From NCBI RefSeq assembly GCF_000023125.1, contig NC_013037.1, positions 5,806,501-5,870,500 of the forward strand: a stretch of 64,000 nt of DNA. Direction: 5' to 3'. The first letter of the stretch is position 1, and every line of letters begins with the position of its first letter. This DNA is from Dyadobacter fermentans DSM 18053. Lineage in GTDB: Bacteria; Bacteroidota; Bacteroidia; Cytophagales; Spirosomataceae. The notes under the pieces were generated by a model. That model ran no database searches. It was not told the origin of the DNA and saw only the letters and a list, made by a program, of their open reading frames with translations. This document shows, one piece after another, positions 50,540 to 60,650 of this stretch. The position numbers and the translations under genes are program-made.

Positions 50540-52996
50540 ATGATTAGAAACTATCTTAAAATTGCTTGGAGGAATGTCTTGAAGAACAAGATGTTTTCCG
50601 TTATCAATGTCTTCGGCCTCTCGGTCGGGATGACTTGTTGCATGCTCCTGCTGCTGTATATTTTGAGCGAGGTTTCGTTCGATAAGCACCAGGAGCATGT
50701 GAACGAGCTGTACCTGGTCCGGTCGGAAAATGTGCAGCCGAACGGCGAAAAAATGGACAACCCCCGCGCGCCGGCGCCTTACGCGCATGCATTGAAAGCC
50801 GAATATCCGGAAATCGTGCAGGTGACGCGCGCGTGGCAGAATTTCCTGGAAGATAAGGCGCTGCTCACCGTGGAGCGGCCCGGCAATGCGCCGCTCTCTT
50901 TTTATGAAACCAAAGGCACACACGTCGATTCGACGTTTTTTGACGTTTTTACCTACCAATTCCTGGAAGGACACCCTACCGCGGCGCTTAACGATCCGCA
51001 TTCGATCGTGCTGTCCGATGTGCTGGCTAAAAAGCTGTTCGGCGATCAGCCGGCATTGAACCGGACAATCCGCGTCGGCGGGAAAACCGGGCATAACCAG
51101 AACTTCAAAGTCACCGGCGTGGTCCGCGACGAGAGTGCCCGGTCGCACATCGACGCCCGCTATTTTGTGACATTCCAGGTCGGCTGGATCGGCGATTACC
51201 TGCGCCAGCCCGAGCATGATTTCACCAGCAACAACATGTTTTATCATTACCTGCGCCTCAGGCCAGGTACCGATCCCGCTTCATTCGAGGCGAAACTGCC
51301 GGCATTCATCGAAAAATATGCCCGGAAAGACCTTAAAATCGCCGGATATGATAAAAAGCTGGTATTGCTCCCCGTCCGCGACATCCACCTTTTCAGCCAG
51401 ATCGACCGCATCCTGTCCGCAACCACGAGCGCTACTTACCTGTACGTCCTCGCCAGCATTGCAGTATTTACGTTGCTGATCGCCTGCATCAATTTCATGA
51501 ACCTCGCTACTGCCCGCTCCGCCAAACGCGCGGCCGAAGTAGGCATGCGTAAGGTCATGGGCGCCAACAAAAGCAGCCTCATCGGTCAGTTTTTGGGTGA
51601 GTCACTGGTGCTTACGTTTCTCGGACTGCTGATTGCCGTGGCGGCGGTGGCCTTGCTGCTGCCTTTTTTCAATCAGCTGGCCGACAAGACGCTTACCGTG
51701 GACGATCTGCTGCAAGCGCACATTTTGGGCGGATTCGTGCTTTTGGCATTGCTCACGGGCTTGCTGGCAGGAAGTTACCCCGCGTTTTATTTGTCGGTTT
51801 TCAACCCGCTGGACGTGATCAAGGGCCGGTTTGTCAACTCGGTATCTGCCACGGCATTGCGGCGCGGGCTGGTAGTATTCCAATTTGTGATTTCGATCGG
51901 CCTCGTCGTCGCCACGATCGTGATCCAGGGGCAGATCCGGTTTATGAAAGAACAGCCGCTGGGCTTCAACAAGGAACAGCAGATCGTGATCCCGTTCCGC
52001 AGCGCGGAGTCGAGAAAGGCTTACACAGCGCTTAAAAACGAACTTTTGCAGGATTCCCGCATTACTGCGGCCTCCGGCACCGCATATTATCCGGGTATCC
52101 TCAATCCGAGCGATATGTCGGTGTACTTGCCCGGGCAGACGGTGAATGAAGACAATGTAGTGAAAACCAACTGGGTAGCGCCGGATTTTATGTCGGCAAT
52201 GGGCTTCCAGCTGGCGGCCGGACGCATGTTCTCGAACGAGTTTCCCGGCGATACCAATTATAAAATGGTTGTCAATGAAGCCACTTTGCGGAAGTTTGGC
52301 GTTCCGCTGGAAAAGGCCGTGGGGCAGCGCTTGTTGTTCAACAATGGCGGCGACACACCCGGCAGCGTCGAGGTGGTGGGCGTGGTGAAGGATTTCCATT
52401 TCCAGGATTTGCACAAGGCCATCGAACCTTACGCATTCTTCCTCAATTTGAAACCTGAACACAACTACCTGATCGCCCACATCGAAGGAAAGAATGCGGC
52501 GGCCACGTTGCCTTTTATTGAAGGTAAATGGAAGTCGCTTGTGCCCGACGAGCCTTTTGCCTACACTTTCCTGGATGAGGATTTCGAGAAGAACTACGCT
52601 GCCGATGCCCGCACTTCCAGGCTTGTGAATGCATTTACAATCATTTCCATCCTGATTTCCTGCCTCGGACTGTTCGGTCTGGCCGCATTTGCTGCCCAGC
52701 AGCGGATCAAGGAAATAGGTGTGCGAAAAGTACTTGGCGCGTCGGTGACCAGTATCGTAGGATTGCTATCGGGCGATTTTGTGAAGCTCGTAGTCATTTC
52801 CATCGTGATAGCCACGCCGCTGACGTGGTACCTCATGAACCGCTGGCTGGATGATTTCGCCTACAAAATCACCCTGCAATGGTGGATGTTTGCCGGCGCC
52901 GGTGCATTGGCCGTCGTTATCGCATTGCTGACGGTGAGCACACAGGCTGTGAAAGCCGCCGTCACGAATCCTGTAAAGTCATTGAAATCGGAATGA
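50540..52996 (+). CDS. FtsX/MacB-type ABC permease 4 of 7
   Basis: 818 residues from ATG 50540 (MIRNYLKIAWRNVLKNKMFSV), the start conserved with its paralogues; an ATG 21 bp upstream adds MQSLTLA only. Motifs are IACINFMNLATARSAKRAAEVGMRKVMGANKSSLIGQFLGES, GLFGLAAFAAQQRIKEIGVRKVLGAS and NPVKSLKSE at the C-terminus. It is the longest of the seven, with the extra length in the first periplasmic domain. It has a 160-bp upstream gap holding the hairpin/dyad, so it may begin a second transcription unit that runs through permeases 5-7. Confidence 0.93.
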   Translation: MIRNYLKIAWRNVLKNKMFSVINVFGLSVGMTCCMLLLLYILSEVSFDKHQEHVNELYLVRSENVQPNGEKMDNPRAPAPYAHALKAEYPEIVQVTRAWQNFLEDKALLTVERPGNAPLSFYETKGTHVDSTFFDVFTYQFLEGHPTAALNDPHSIVLSDVLAKKLFGDQPALNRTIRVGGKTGHNQNFKVTGVVRDESARSHIDARYFVTFQVGWIGDYLRQPEHDFTSNNMFYHYLRLRPGTDPASFEAKLPAFIEKYARKDLKIAGYDKKLVLLPVRDIHLFSQIDRILSATTSATYLYVLASIAVFTLLIACINFMNLATARSAKRAAEVGMRKVMGANKSSLIGQFLGESLVLTFLGLLIAVAAVALLLPFFNQLADKTLTVDDLLQAHILGGFVLLALLTGLLAGSYPAFYLSVFNPLDVIKGRFVNSVSATALRRGLVVFQFVISIGLVVATIVIQGQIRFMKEQPLGFNKEQQIVIPFRSAESRKAYTALKNELLQDSRITAASGTAYYPGILNPSDMSVYLPGQTVNEDNVVKTNWVAPDFMSAMGFQLAAGRMFSNEFPGDTNYKMVVNEATLRKFGVPLEKAVGQRLLFNNGGDTPGSVEVVGVVKDFHFQDLHKAIEPYAFFLNLKPEHNYLIAHIEGKNAAATLPFIEGKWKSLVPDEPFAYTFLDEDFEKNYAADARTSRLVNAFTIISILISCLGLFGLAAFAAQQRIKEIGVRKVLGASVTSIVGLLSGDFVKLVVISIVIATPLTWYLMNRWLDDFAYKITLQWWMFAGAGALAVVIALLTVSTQAVKAAVTNPVKSLKSE

Positions 52997-53050
52997 TGAA
53001 TCGGGAGGAAAGGGAGGAAGTCCTCCATCCTCCCATAAAAAAGCTTTCAT

Positions 53051-55465
53051 ATGTTCAAAAACTATTTCAAAATCGCGCTGCGGAACCTTTGGAAAAGCAA
53101 GGGTTATGCATTTATCAATGTCGTGGGCCTGGCCGTGGCGTTTTGTGTGAGCGTTTTCCTATTTCTCACGGCCTACTTTGCGCTTTCTTACGACAACTTT
53201 CATGCCGACAAGGACAGGATTTACGAGCCGTATTTTTTCGCCAACGATCCCGAACGGGTGAACCGCACGGCCTCGATGCCGTTCCCGATCACCCCGGCAT
53301 TAAAGGCCGAATATCCTGAGATTGAAGCCGTCGCACGGGTAGTCAACGGATCGGACGTGGTGGAGTACAAGGGCAAGTATCTGGATAAGAATATCAAGTT
53401 CACCGAGCCCGATTTCTTCAAAATCTTCTCGTTTCCATTTCTTCAGGGCAATGCGCAAACGGCTTTCCAGGACCTGAGCAGCATTATCATCACTGAAAAC
53501 ATGGCGAAAGCGGTTTTCGGAGCGGAAGACCCGATGGGCAAAAGCGTGCAGATAGGGTTGGAGGGGAGTAAAAAGAGCTACGTCGTCACGGGCGTGCTGG
53601 CGGATTTTCCTGCCAACTCGTCCCTGCAATTCGATGCATTTTTGCGCAGCGAGAATGCAGGCGGCTACCAGCAGCAAAAGGACCAGTGGGACGCATTTTC
53701 GCATAATATATTCCTGAAATTGAAACCCGGTGTGGATAAGCTGGCATTTGAACGAAAGCTGAAACCTTTCACCGCCAAATATTTTGCCGAAACGGTCACG
53801 AAGCTTAAAAAGAAAGGTGCAAAGCCCGACGAAAGAGGCGATTTGTATGCATTGCGCCTGCAAAAACTGGAAGATGTTCATTTTAACCGTGAAATATCCG
53901 GCGGTAAGGAAGGCTCACTGATTTATGCGCTGATGGGCATCGGGCTGTTTATTTTGCTTATCGCTTGTATCAATTTTATCAACCTGAATGTAGCGCGGTC
54001 GTTCATCCGTGCGCGTGAGGTGGGCGTGCGCAAGTCGCTGGGTGCATTGAAACAGCAGCTTTTCTTCCAGATCTGGGGCGAAGCGGGCGTGGTGTGTTTT
54101 CTGGGTTTCCTTGCCGGTGTGATACTGGCCGTCCTGCTTGTGCCGTCGTTCAACGCAACATTCCGGTCCAAGCTGACGCTGGATTACATTTTCGAACCCG
54201 ACAAAATCGCATTGCTCGTTGGCCTGTTCCTTTTTGTGACCCTCATCGCCGGCGGTTATCCTGCCCTGCAAATGTCGCGGTTCAATGCGGTGCAAGTTTT
54301 GAAAGGCAAAGTATCGCTCAAAAAGCCTGGGATTCTCAGGAATTCGCTGATTGTGGCACAGTTTGCGCTTTCGAGCCTGCTTATCTGCTGCACGATCATC
54401 GCCATGCAGCAGGTGGATCACCTGCGTAGCCAGCCGCTTGGTTTTCAGAAAGAAGAGGTGATCAGCATTCCGGTCGGCAACAAGGTCGACGGGCAAACTG
54501 CGCTGCGCCGGATGAGAAACCGCCTTGCCGGCGATCCGAATGTGGTAAGTGTTACAGGCTCAGGCGTGAACCTCGGTATGGGCCTCGACAGAAGCAGTTC
54601 CCGCAGTTCTATTGGTTTTACATTTAAAGAACGTGAGATTGAAACCGACTGGCTGCATATTAGTTATGATTATCTCAAAACATTGAATATCAAATTAATA
54701 GCCGGCCGCGAGTTCAACCCTGCATATCCAACCGACTCCATGGGCCGGGTGATCATCACCGAAAGCATGGCCAAAGCCATCGGCGAGCAGGACCCTGTCG
54801 GCAAATTCTTTCAGACAGATACCGCGGGCATCAAGCATCAGATCATCGGAGTGGTGCCGGATTTTAACCTGTATTCATCCAAAGCCGAAAAGAAACCGGT
54901 TACAATGTACCTTTCGAATAACGAAGGCATCGGCTACATCTTTGTGCGCGTGACGCCGCAGAGCCTGGCCACTTCGATGGATAAGCTGAAAGGCATTTGG
55001 AAGGAAATTACGCCGGAATCGGAGTTTATCGGGTCGTTCATCGATGAGAACACGAACAACTGGTATATGGAGGAGCAGCGGCTTTCGCAGATTTTCAGTC
55101 TGGCATCCGCGGTGGCGGTGATATTGTCCTGCCTGGGGCTGTTTGCAGTAGCGCTGATCGTCATGGAGCAGCGTACGAAGGAAATCGGTGTGCGCAAAGT
55201 GTTGGGCGCGAGCATCGGCAGCCTGGTGTTCGTACTGTCCCGGGATTTTGTAAAACTGGTGCTCATCGCCATTTTGATCTCCACGCCCGCCGCCTGGTAT
55301 CTGATGCAATTGTGGCTCGATCACTATCCTTACCGCATTGAAATCAGTCCGCTGGTTTTCGTAGGAGTAGGGTTGGTGGCCGTGCTGGTAGCCATCGCCA
55401 CGGTGAGTTTCCAGAGCATTAAAGCCGCATTGATGAACCCGGTGAAATCGCTGCGGAGCGAGTAG
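53051..55465 (+). CDS. FtsX/MacB-type ABC permease 5 of 7
   Basis: 804 residues. Start MFKNYFKIALRNLWKSKGYAF; IACINFINLNVARSFIRAREVGVRKSLGALKQQLFFQIWGEA; GLFAVALIVMEQRTKEIGVRKVLGAS; C-terminus NPVKSLRSE. It diverges from permeases 1, 2 and 4 in the first FtsX block and in the second (AVALIVMEQ instead of GLxAFTAEQ). It follows permease 4 by 54 bp, with the short inverted repeat GGAGGA/TCCTCC in the gap, and precedes permease 6 by 42 bp. Confidence 0.93.
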   Translation: MFKNYFKIALRNLWKSKGYAFINVVGLAVAFCVSVFLFLTAYFALSYDNFHADKDRIYEPYFFANDPERVNRTASMPFPITPALKAEYPEIEAVARVVNGSDVVEYKGKYLDKNIKFTEPDFFKIFSFPFLQGNAQTAFQDLSSIIITENMAKAVFGAEDPMGKSVQIGLEGSKKSYVVTGVLADFPANSSLQFDAFLRSENAGGYQQQKDQWDAFSHNIFLKLKPGVDKLAFERKLKPFTAKYFAETVTKLKKKGAKPDERGDLYALRLQKLEDVHFNREISGGKEGSLIYALMGIGLFILLIACINFINLNVARSFIRAREVGVRKSLGALKQQLFFQIWGEAGVVCFLGFLAGVILAVLLVPSFNATFRSKLTLDYIFEPDKIALLVGLFLFVTLIAGGYPALQMSRFNAVQVLKGKVSLKKPGILRNSLIVAQFALSSLLICCTIIAMQQVDHLRSQPLGFQKEEVISIPVGNKVDGQTALRRMRNRLAGDPNVVSVTGSGVNLGMGLDRSSSRSSIGFTFKEREIETDWLHISYDYLKTLNIKLIAGREFNPAYPTDSMGRVIITESMAKAIGEQDPVGKFFQTDTAGIKHQIIGVVPDFNLYSSKAEKKPVTMYLSNNEGIGYIFVRVTPQSLATSMDKLKGIWKEITPESEFIGSFIDENTNNWYMEEQRLSQIFSLASAVAVILSCLGLFAVALIVMEQRTKEIGVRKVLGASIGSLVFVLSRDFVKLVLIAILISTPAAWYLMQLWLDHYPYRIEISPLVFVGVGLVAVLVAIATVSFQSIKAALMNPVKSLRSE

Positions 55466-55507
55466 CGGACCATTTTGACATCTATTCAGAAGTAGAAACA
55501 GGAAGCC

Positions 55508-57916
55508 ATGATCAAAAATTATCTAACGACTTCATTCAGAAACCTTCGGCGTAACTGGAATTTTACGCTGATCAACATCACCGGCCTGACCCTGAGCCTG
55601 GCCTGCTGCCTGCTGATCTTTTTTACAGTCCGGTACGAGTTGAGCTTTGACAGCCATCACCAGCATGCCGACCGCCTTTACCGGCTTCTCAATCAGAATG
55701 TTAATGATGGGGAAAAAGGGTTCTCGGCCGGCATTCCGCTTCCTGCATTGGCTGCTCTCCGCAACGACTATCCCGAGATCCGGGAGCATGTGGCCTGCAC
55801 ATACGGCATGCGTGAGACGCTGATTACGGTGACGGACGGAAAGGAAAAGAAGAAGTTTTCGGACCCTGGCTATAATGTGGCGTTTGTCGGTCCCGAGTAT
55901 TTCACGATGTTCGATTACCGGTGGCTGAAAGGTTCGCCGTCGCAAGCGCTCAAAAACCCCGGCTCGGTGGTATTGACGGAAGGAGACGCGCTAAAATACT
56001 TTGGTAATGCCGATCCGATCGGGAAAACCATCCGGGTGAGAAACCAGATGGACTTCGTCGTGACGGGCGTCGTTGCCAACCCGCCTGCAACGACCAATTT
56101 GCCTTTTACCACCATGCTTTCGTTCGGCTCGCTGAAAGAATTCGGCGCGTTTACGAACTGGGACGATTGGATATCTTCCTACGGCGGCGGACAGATGTAC
56201 ATCATGCTGCCCGAGCATGTGAGCGAGGCGCAGTTTGAAAAGCAATTACTCGCATTCAACAAAAAATACCGCGATCCCAAGGATGCCGAAACGCTGCGGT
56301 TCGTTTTGCAGCCGTTGAAAGACATTCATTTTGCCACCAAAATGGGCAACTACGCGAACCGCTCGATCAGCAAGGGAATGATCTGGACCATGTCGCTGGT
56401 CGGGATATTTATCCTTGTTATCGCCTGCGTGAACTTTGTAAACCTCGCCACCGCACAGGCGCTACGCCGCTCGCGCGAGGTGGGCGTGAGGAAGGTACTG
56501 GGAAGCACGAGAGGGCAGTTACTGCGCCAATATTTCTCCGAAACGGGCATTATCACCACCTTCTCGGTGATCGTAGCACTCATTGCCGCGCAGTTATTAC
56601 TTCCCTACATCAGCAATACGCTCAACATCAATGCGGACAATGTGGTGTTCTTCAAAGACCCGTGGATATTGCTGTGCTGCATCGCATTAACGCTTGTTAC
56701 GACTTTCCTGGCGGGTTTTTACCCGGCGCTGGTGGTATCGGGTTACCAGCCGATACTCGCATTGAAAGGTAAAATGACCAAGAATGGGAGCAGCCAGACT
56801 AATCTGCGGAGGGGGCTGATCGTACTGCAATTCTCGATTTCCCAAGTGATTCTGATCGGCACGCTTATCGCTTACAGCCAGATGAAGTATTTCAGATCCA
56901 TGGACCTGGGTTTTGAAAAAGACGAGATCGTGACCATCGCGATCCCGGATGAAAAGCAGCTGGAAACACTGAGCCAGAAGGTAACGGCCATTCCCGGAGT
57001 TAAATCCATCACGTACAGTGCATTCACGCCGATGTCGCGAAGCAATTGGCAAACCGGGTTCAAATACGAAAATGATCCCGAATTCCTGGAATTTGATATC
57101 GTAATGCGCCCTGCGGACACGTCGTACTTCCACACATTCGGACTGAAAATGGCTGCGGGAAGGATGTACCTTCCGTCGGATACGGCGCGGGAATATGTCG
57201 TGAACGAGGCATTTGCCCGCAAACTCGGTTTTAAAGACCCCGAGGGCATCATCGGCAAGCGGCTGACGATCGGCGGCAGCGACTTCAAGTTGCCGATCGT
57301 GGGCGTTGTGAAAAATTTCAATACTTACACATTACACCAGGAAATCATTCCCTGCGTAATGGCTTCGATGCGAAACAATTACCGCCTGCTGAACGTGAAA
57401 CTGGATCGGCACGCGGGGCTCGACCAGGTCCACCGCATCGAAAAAGCCTGGACGGAATCATTTCCGGATTATCTGTTCAAATACACTTTCTACGACCAGA
57501 CGCTCGACAGCTTTTACGAAAAAGAAGCCAAGCTCTTTTCGCTCTTCCAGATACTGAGCGCCATTGCAATATTCGTCGGCTGCCTGGGCCTTTATGGCGT
57601 GGTAGCGTTTATGGCCGAGTCGCGTACGAAAGAAATGGGCATTCGGAAGGCCATTGGCGCATCGGCGATGAATATTTTCGGCCTTTTCTCGGTCGATTTT
57701 ATCAAGCTGGTGGTGATTGCGCTCGTCATTGCTTCACCTATCGCCTGGTATTTTATGGACCAGTGGTTGCAGGATTTTAGTTACAAAGTCAATATCAGCT
57801 GGTGGCTGTTTGTGGCTGCTGGTGTGGCGGCGGTGCTTATTGCACTGGTTACGATCAGTTTCCAAAGCATCAAAGCGGCGCTTACGAATCCCGTAACGGC
57901 CCTAAGGAGTGAATAA
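55508..57916 (+). CDS. FtsX/MacB-type ABC permease 6 of 7
   Basis: 802 residues. Start MIKNYLTTSFRNLRRNWNFTL; IACVNFVNLATAQALRRSREVGVRKVLGSTRGQLLRQYFSET; GLYGVVAFMAESRTKEMGIRKAIGAS; C-terminus NPVTALRSE. It is the most divergent member of the array at both the N-terminal box and the C-terminal signature, so it is probably not a recent duplicate of its neighbours. 42 bp separate it from permease 5 and 81 bp from permease 7. Confidence 0.93.
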   Translation: MIKNYLTTSFRNLRRNWNFTLINITGLTLSLACCLLIFFTVRYELSFDSHHQHADRLYRLLNQNVNDGEKGFSAGIPLPALAALRNDYPEIREHVACTYGMRETLITVTDGKEKKKFSDPGYNVAFVGPEYFTMFDYRWLKGSPSQALKNPGSVVLTEGDALKYFGNADPIGKTIRVRNQMDFVVTGVVANPPATTNLPFTTMLSFGSLKEFGAFTNWDDWISSYGGGQMYIMLPEHVSEAQFEKQLLAFNKKYRDPKDAETLRFVLQPLKDIHFATKMGNYANRSISKGMIWTMSLVGIFILVIACVNFVNLATAQALRRSREVGVRKVLGSTRGQLLRQYFSETGIITTFSVIVALIAAQLLLPYISNTLNINADNVVFFKDPWILLCCIALTLVTTFLAGFYPALVVSGYQPILALKGKMTKNGSSQTNLRRGLIVLQFSISQVILIGTLIAYSQMKYFRSMDLGFEKDEIVTIAIPDEKQLETLSQKVTAIPGVKSITYSAFTPMSRSNWQTGFKYENDPEFLEFDIVMRPADTSYFHTFGLKMAAGRMYLPSDTAREYVVNEAFARKLGFKDPEGIIGKRLTIGGSDFKLPIVGVVKNFNTYTLHQEIIPCVMASMRNNYRLLNVKLDRHAGLDQVHRIEKAWTESFPDYLFKYTFYDQTLDSFYEKEAKLFSLFQILSAIAIFVGCLGLYGVVAFMAESRTKEMGIRKAIGASAMNIFGLFSVDFIKLVVIALVIASPIAWYFMDQWLQDFSYKVNISWWLFVAAGVAAVLIALVTISFQSIKAALTNPVTALRSE

Positions 57917-57997
57917 TGAGTGCATTAGGATGCAACTTGGAAGTACGATTTTACATCTTTCGGCAAATGCATTTCTAAACTCAATTTCAACCTGGCC

Positions 57998-60373
57998 ATG
58001 ATCAAGAATTACCTCGTAATCGCGCTCCGCAACCTTCTTAAAAACAAAGTTTATTCCCTGATCAACATCGTAGGACTGGCAGTGGGCATTGCCGTCACGA
58101 TGCTGATCGGGCTGTGGGTTTGGGATGAACTCTCTTACAACAAGTACCACAAAAACTACGACCGCGTCGTGCAGGCGTGGATCAGCCAGACTTTCAACGG
58201 GCAAACGGGCACGGGTACCGCGGTTTCGATTCCGTCCGTAACCGAAATGGCCACAAAATACCCGGCCGATTTCAGGCATACCGCGCTGGCTTCGTGGAAT
58301 TTTGGGCATTTGCTCACCAATGGCGATAAGAAGATCAACAAAACCGGGATGTGGGCGCAGCCGTCGTTCCCGGAAATGCTGGGCCTGAAAATGATCCGCG
58401 GCGATTATGATGCATTGAAAAACCCGGGTTCGGTGGTGATCTGCGAGTCGCTGGCCAAGGCACTTTTCGGTGACGCCGACCCGCTGAACAAGGCACTTAA
58501 ACTGGATATCAAGAAGGACGTCAAGGTGACGGGCGTTTATGAGGATATTCCCTTTAATTCAAGTTTTAACGAACTGTACCTCATCTTGCCGTGGAGCGAT
58601 TACCTGCAATCCGAAGGTTGGGTGAAAAATGCACAGACCCAATGGGGTAACCACTCGTTCCAATGGTTTGCACAGGTGGCCGACCATGCCGATATCGCGA
58701 CGGTTTCGCGAAAAATCCGCGACGTGGAAATGCCCCACGCATTCTCCAAAACCGACAAGCCGCAATACATGCTCCATCCAATGAGCCGCTGGCACCTGTA
58801 TTCCGACTTTAAAGACGGCCAGAATGTCGGCGGGCGGATTCAGTTTGTGTGGCTTTTTGGGATTATCGGAGTGTTTGTGCTGCTGCTGGCCTGTATCAAT
58901 TTCATGAACCTGAGCACGGCCCGTTCCGAAAAGCGCGCGAAAGAGGTCGGTATCCGCAAGTCGATCGGTTCGCTGAAAAGCCAGCTGGTATTTCAGTTTC
59001 TCAGTGAGTCCTTTCTTGTGGTCATGTTTGCGCTGCTACTGGCGATCCTGATCGTACTCATATCGCTGCCTGCATTCAACGACCTGGCCGGCAAGCATGT
59101 CCGGTTTCCATTCTTCTACTGGCAGTTTTGGCTGGGGCTGGTGGCATTTGCATTGCTTACGGGCCTGGTAGCGGGCAGCTATCCGGCTTTTTACCTGTCG
59201 TCGTTCAATCCGCTGTCGGTGCTGAAAGGGACATTCCGGGTAGGCAAGTATTCGGCCGTTCCGCGCAAGGTGATGGTGGTCATGCAGTTCACAGTTTCCA
59301 TCACGCTGATCATCGGGACGATCATCGTTTTCCAGCAAATCCAGCATGCCAAGGACCGGCCGGTGGGTTACGACCGGCAGGGACTTTTGCAAATCAATAT
59401 TTCGCCTAATATGTGGGGCAAATATTATCCGCTGCGTGACGAACTGCTCAAAACAGGGGCTGTTTTTGAAATGAGCGAATCGTCGAGCCCTACTACCGGC
59501 ATTTATTCGAACCAGATCGGCTTTGAATGGGAGGGCATGGAGCCCGGCTCGGTGCCGCTGTTCGGGACCATCGCCTGTACGCACGATTTCGGCAAGACCA
59601 TCGGCTGGAAAATCATAGAAGGCCGCGACTTTTCCCGCGATTATTCAACGGACACTTCTGCCTTCGTGCTGAACGAATCGGCCGTGAGGCTGACCGGAAT
59701 TAAAAGCATCATCGGTAAAACGATCCGATACAACGGCAAACCGATGCATGTAGTGGGGGTGATCAAGGACATGGTGATGCAATCGCCCTACGAGCCGGCG
59801 GTGCCGACGATTTTTATGGTCAATTATGAATGGGCCAACCTGATCAACGTCAAACTTACACCCGGCACGCCGGTGGACAAGGCACTGAAAAAAGTGGAAG
59901 CCGTTTTCCGCAAACACGATCCCGACTCTCCGTTCGAATTCAAATTTGCCGATGAGGAATACGATGCGAAATTCAGGGCCGAAGAGCGGATCGGGAAGCT
60001 GGCGCGGGTGTTTGCGGTGCTGGCGGTGTTCATTTCGTGCCTTGGATTGTTTGGCCTGGCAGCCTACACGGCGGAGCAGCGCACGAAGGAAATCGGCATC
60101 CGCAAGACCCTGGGCGCGAGCGTAGCCCAAATGTGGGCGATGCTGTCCAAAGAATTTATTTACCTCGTCATTATATCCTGTGTTATCGCTTCGCCGATCG
60201 CCCTTTACTTCCTGAACGACTGGCTCAAAAAATACCAGTACCACATCGAGCTGAGCTGGGTAGTGTTCGTCGTGGCAGCATTCCTTGCGGTAGCGATCAC
60301 CCTGCTAACCGTCAGCTTCCAGGCGATCAAAGCCGCATTAACCAACCCGGTAAAGTCGTTGCGGAGTGAGTAG
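57998..60373 (+). CDS. FtsX/MacB-type ABC permease 7 of 7
   Basis: 791 residues. Start MIKNYLVIALRNLLKNKVYSL; LACINFMNLSTARSEKRAKEVGIRKSIGSLKSQLVFQFLSES; GLFGLAAYTAEQRTKEIGIRKTLGAS; C-terminus NPVKSLRSE. The first periplasmic domain has a distinct VQAWISQTFNGQTGTGTAVSIPSV segment. It ends the array; a damaged VapBC-like pair on the opposite strand follows 10 bp later. Like the others it lacks its own ATPase domain. Confidence 0.93.
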   Translation: MIKNYLVIALRNLLKNKVYSLINIVGLAVGIAVTMLIGLWVWDELSYNKYHKNYDRVVQAWISQTFNGQTGTGTAVSIPSVTEMATKYPADFRHTALASWNFGHLLTNGDKKINKTGMWAQPSFPEMLGLKMIRGDYDALKNPGSVVICESLAKALFGDADPLNKALKLDIKKDVKVTGVYEDIPFNSSFNELYLILPWSDYLQSEGWVKNAQTQWGNHSFQWFAQVADHADIATVSRKIRDVEMPHAFSKTDKPQYMLHPMSRWHLYSDFKDGQNVGGRIQFVWLFGIIGVFVLLLACINFMNLSTARSEKRAKEVGIRKSIGSLKSQLVFQFLSESFLVVMFALLLAILIVLISLPAFNDLAGKHVRFPFFYWQFWLGLVAFALLTGLVAGSYPAFYLSSFNPLSVLKGTFRVGKYSAVPRKVMVVMQFTVSITLIIGTIIVFQQIQHAKDRPVGYDRQGLLQINISPNMWGKYYPLRDELLKTGAVFEMSESSSPTTGIYSNQIGFEWEGMEPGSVPLFGTIACTHDFGKTIGWKIIEGRDFSRDYSTDTSAFVLNESAVRLTGIKSIIGKTIRYNGKPMHVVGVIKDMVMQSPYEPAVPTIFMVNYEWANLINVKLTPGTPVDKALKKVEAVFRKHDPDSPFEFKFADEEYDAKFRAEERIGKLARVFAVLAVFISCLGLFGLAAYTAEQRTKEIGIRKTLGASVAQMWAMLSKEFIYLVIISCVIASPIALYFLNDWLKKYQYHIELSWVVFVVAAFLAVAITLLTVSFQAIKAALTNPVKSLRSE

Positions 60374-60383
60374 CGTATTCCGT

Positions 60384-60650
60384 TTACCAGATGATTTGTG
60401 CCGCGGGGTATAAAGGGAATTTGGGATCGTTCGAAATGATGCTAAGGCTATCTTTTAATGCAGTAGCAATTATCAGGCGGTCAAATGGATCGCGATGATC
60501 TTCGAAGAAAGGCAGTGCCTGATATGCGGTTAGCTGGGGTGGTGAGAGGTGTATCGTTTTAATTTGGTTTTCAATAGCTTTTTCAAAAATGGACTCAATC
60601 GGATCGGGAAGCACCAGTTTCCAAATCGTCCAACGGTTCATCGAAATCAT
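60384..60650 (-). pseudogene. Truncated PIN-domain toxin (VapC-like), 5' part deleted
   Basis: The 88-residue frame matches only the C-terminal two thirds of a Bacteroidota VapC: LPDPIESIFEKAIENQIKTIHLSPPQLTAYQALPFFEDHRDPFDRLIIATALKDSLSIISNDPKFPLYPA. The usual N-terminal half, with the LLDTHxxIW first catalytic Asp, is absent. The reading frame begins inside the antitoxin gene in another frame. The simplest explanation is a deletion joining the end of the antitoxin gene to the middle of the toxin gene. Catalytic activity is unlikely. Confidence 0.75.

Noticed and set aside
57930-57960. Sigma-54-like promoter before permease 7 (CTTGGAAGTACG..)
   Set aside because: The -12 position reads TTTTA rather than TTGC and there is no dyad upstream, so it does not stand out from background.
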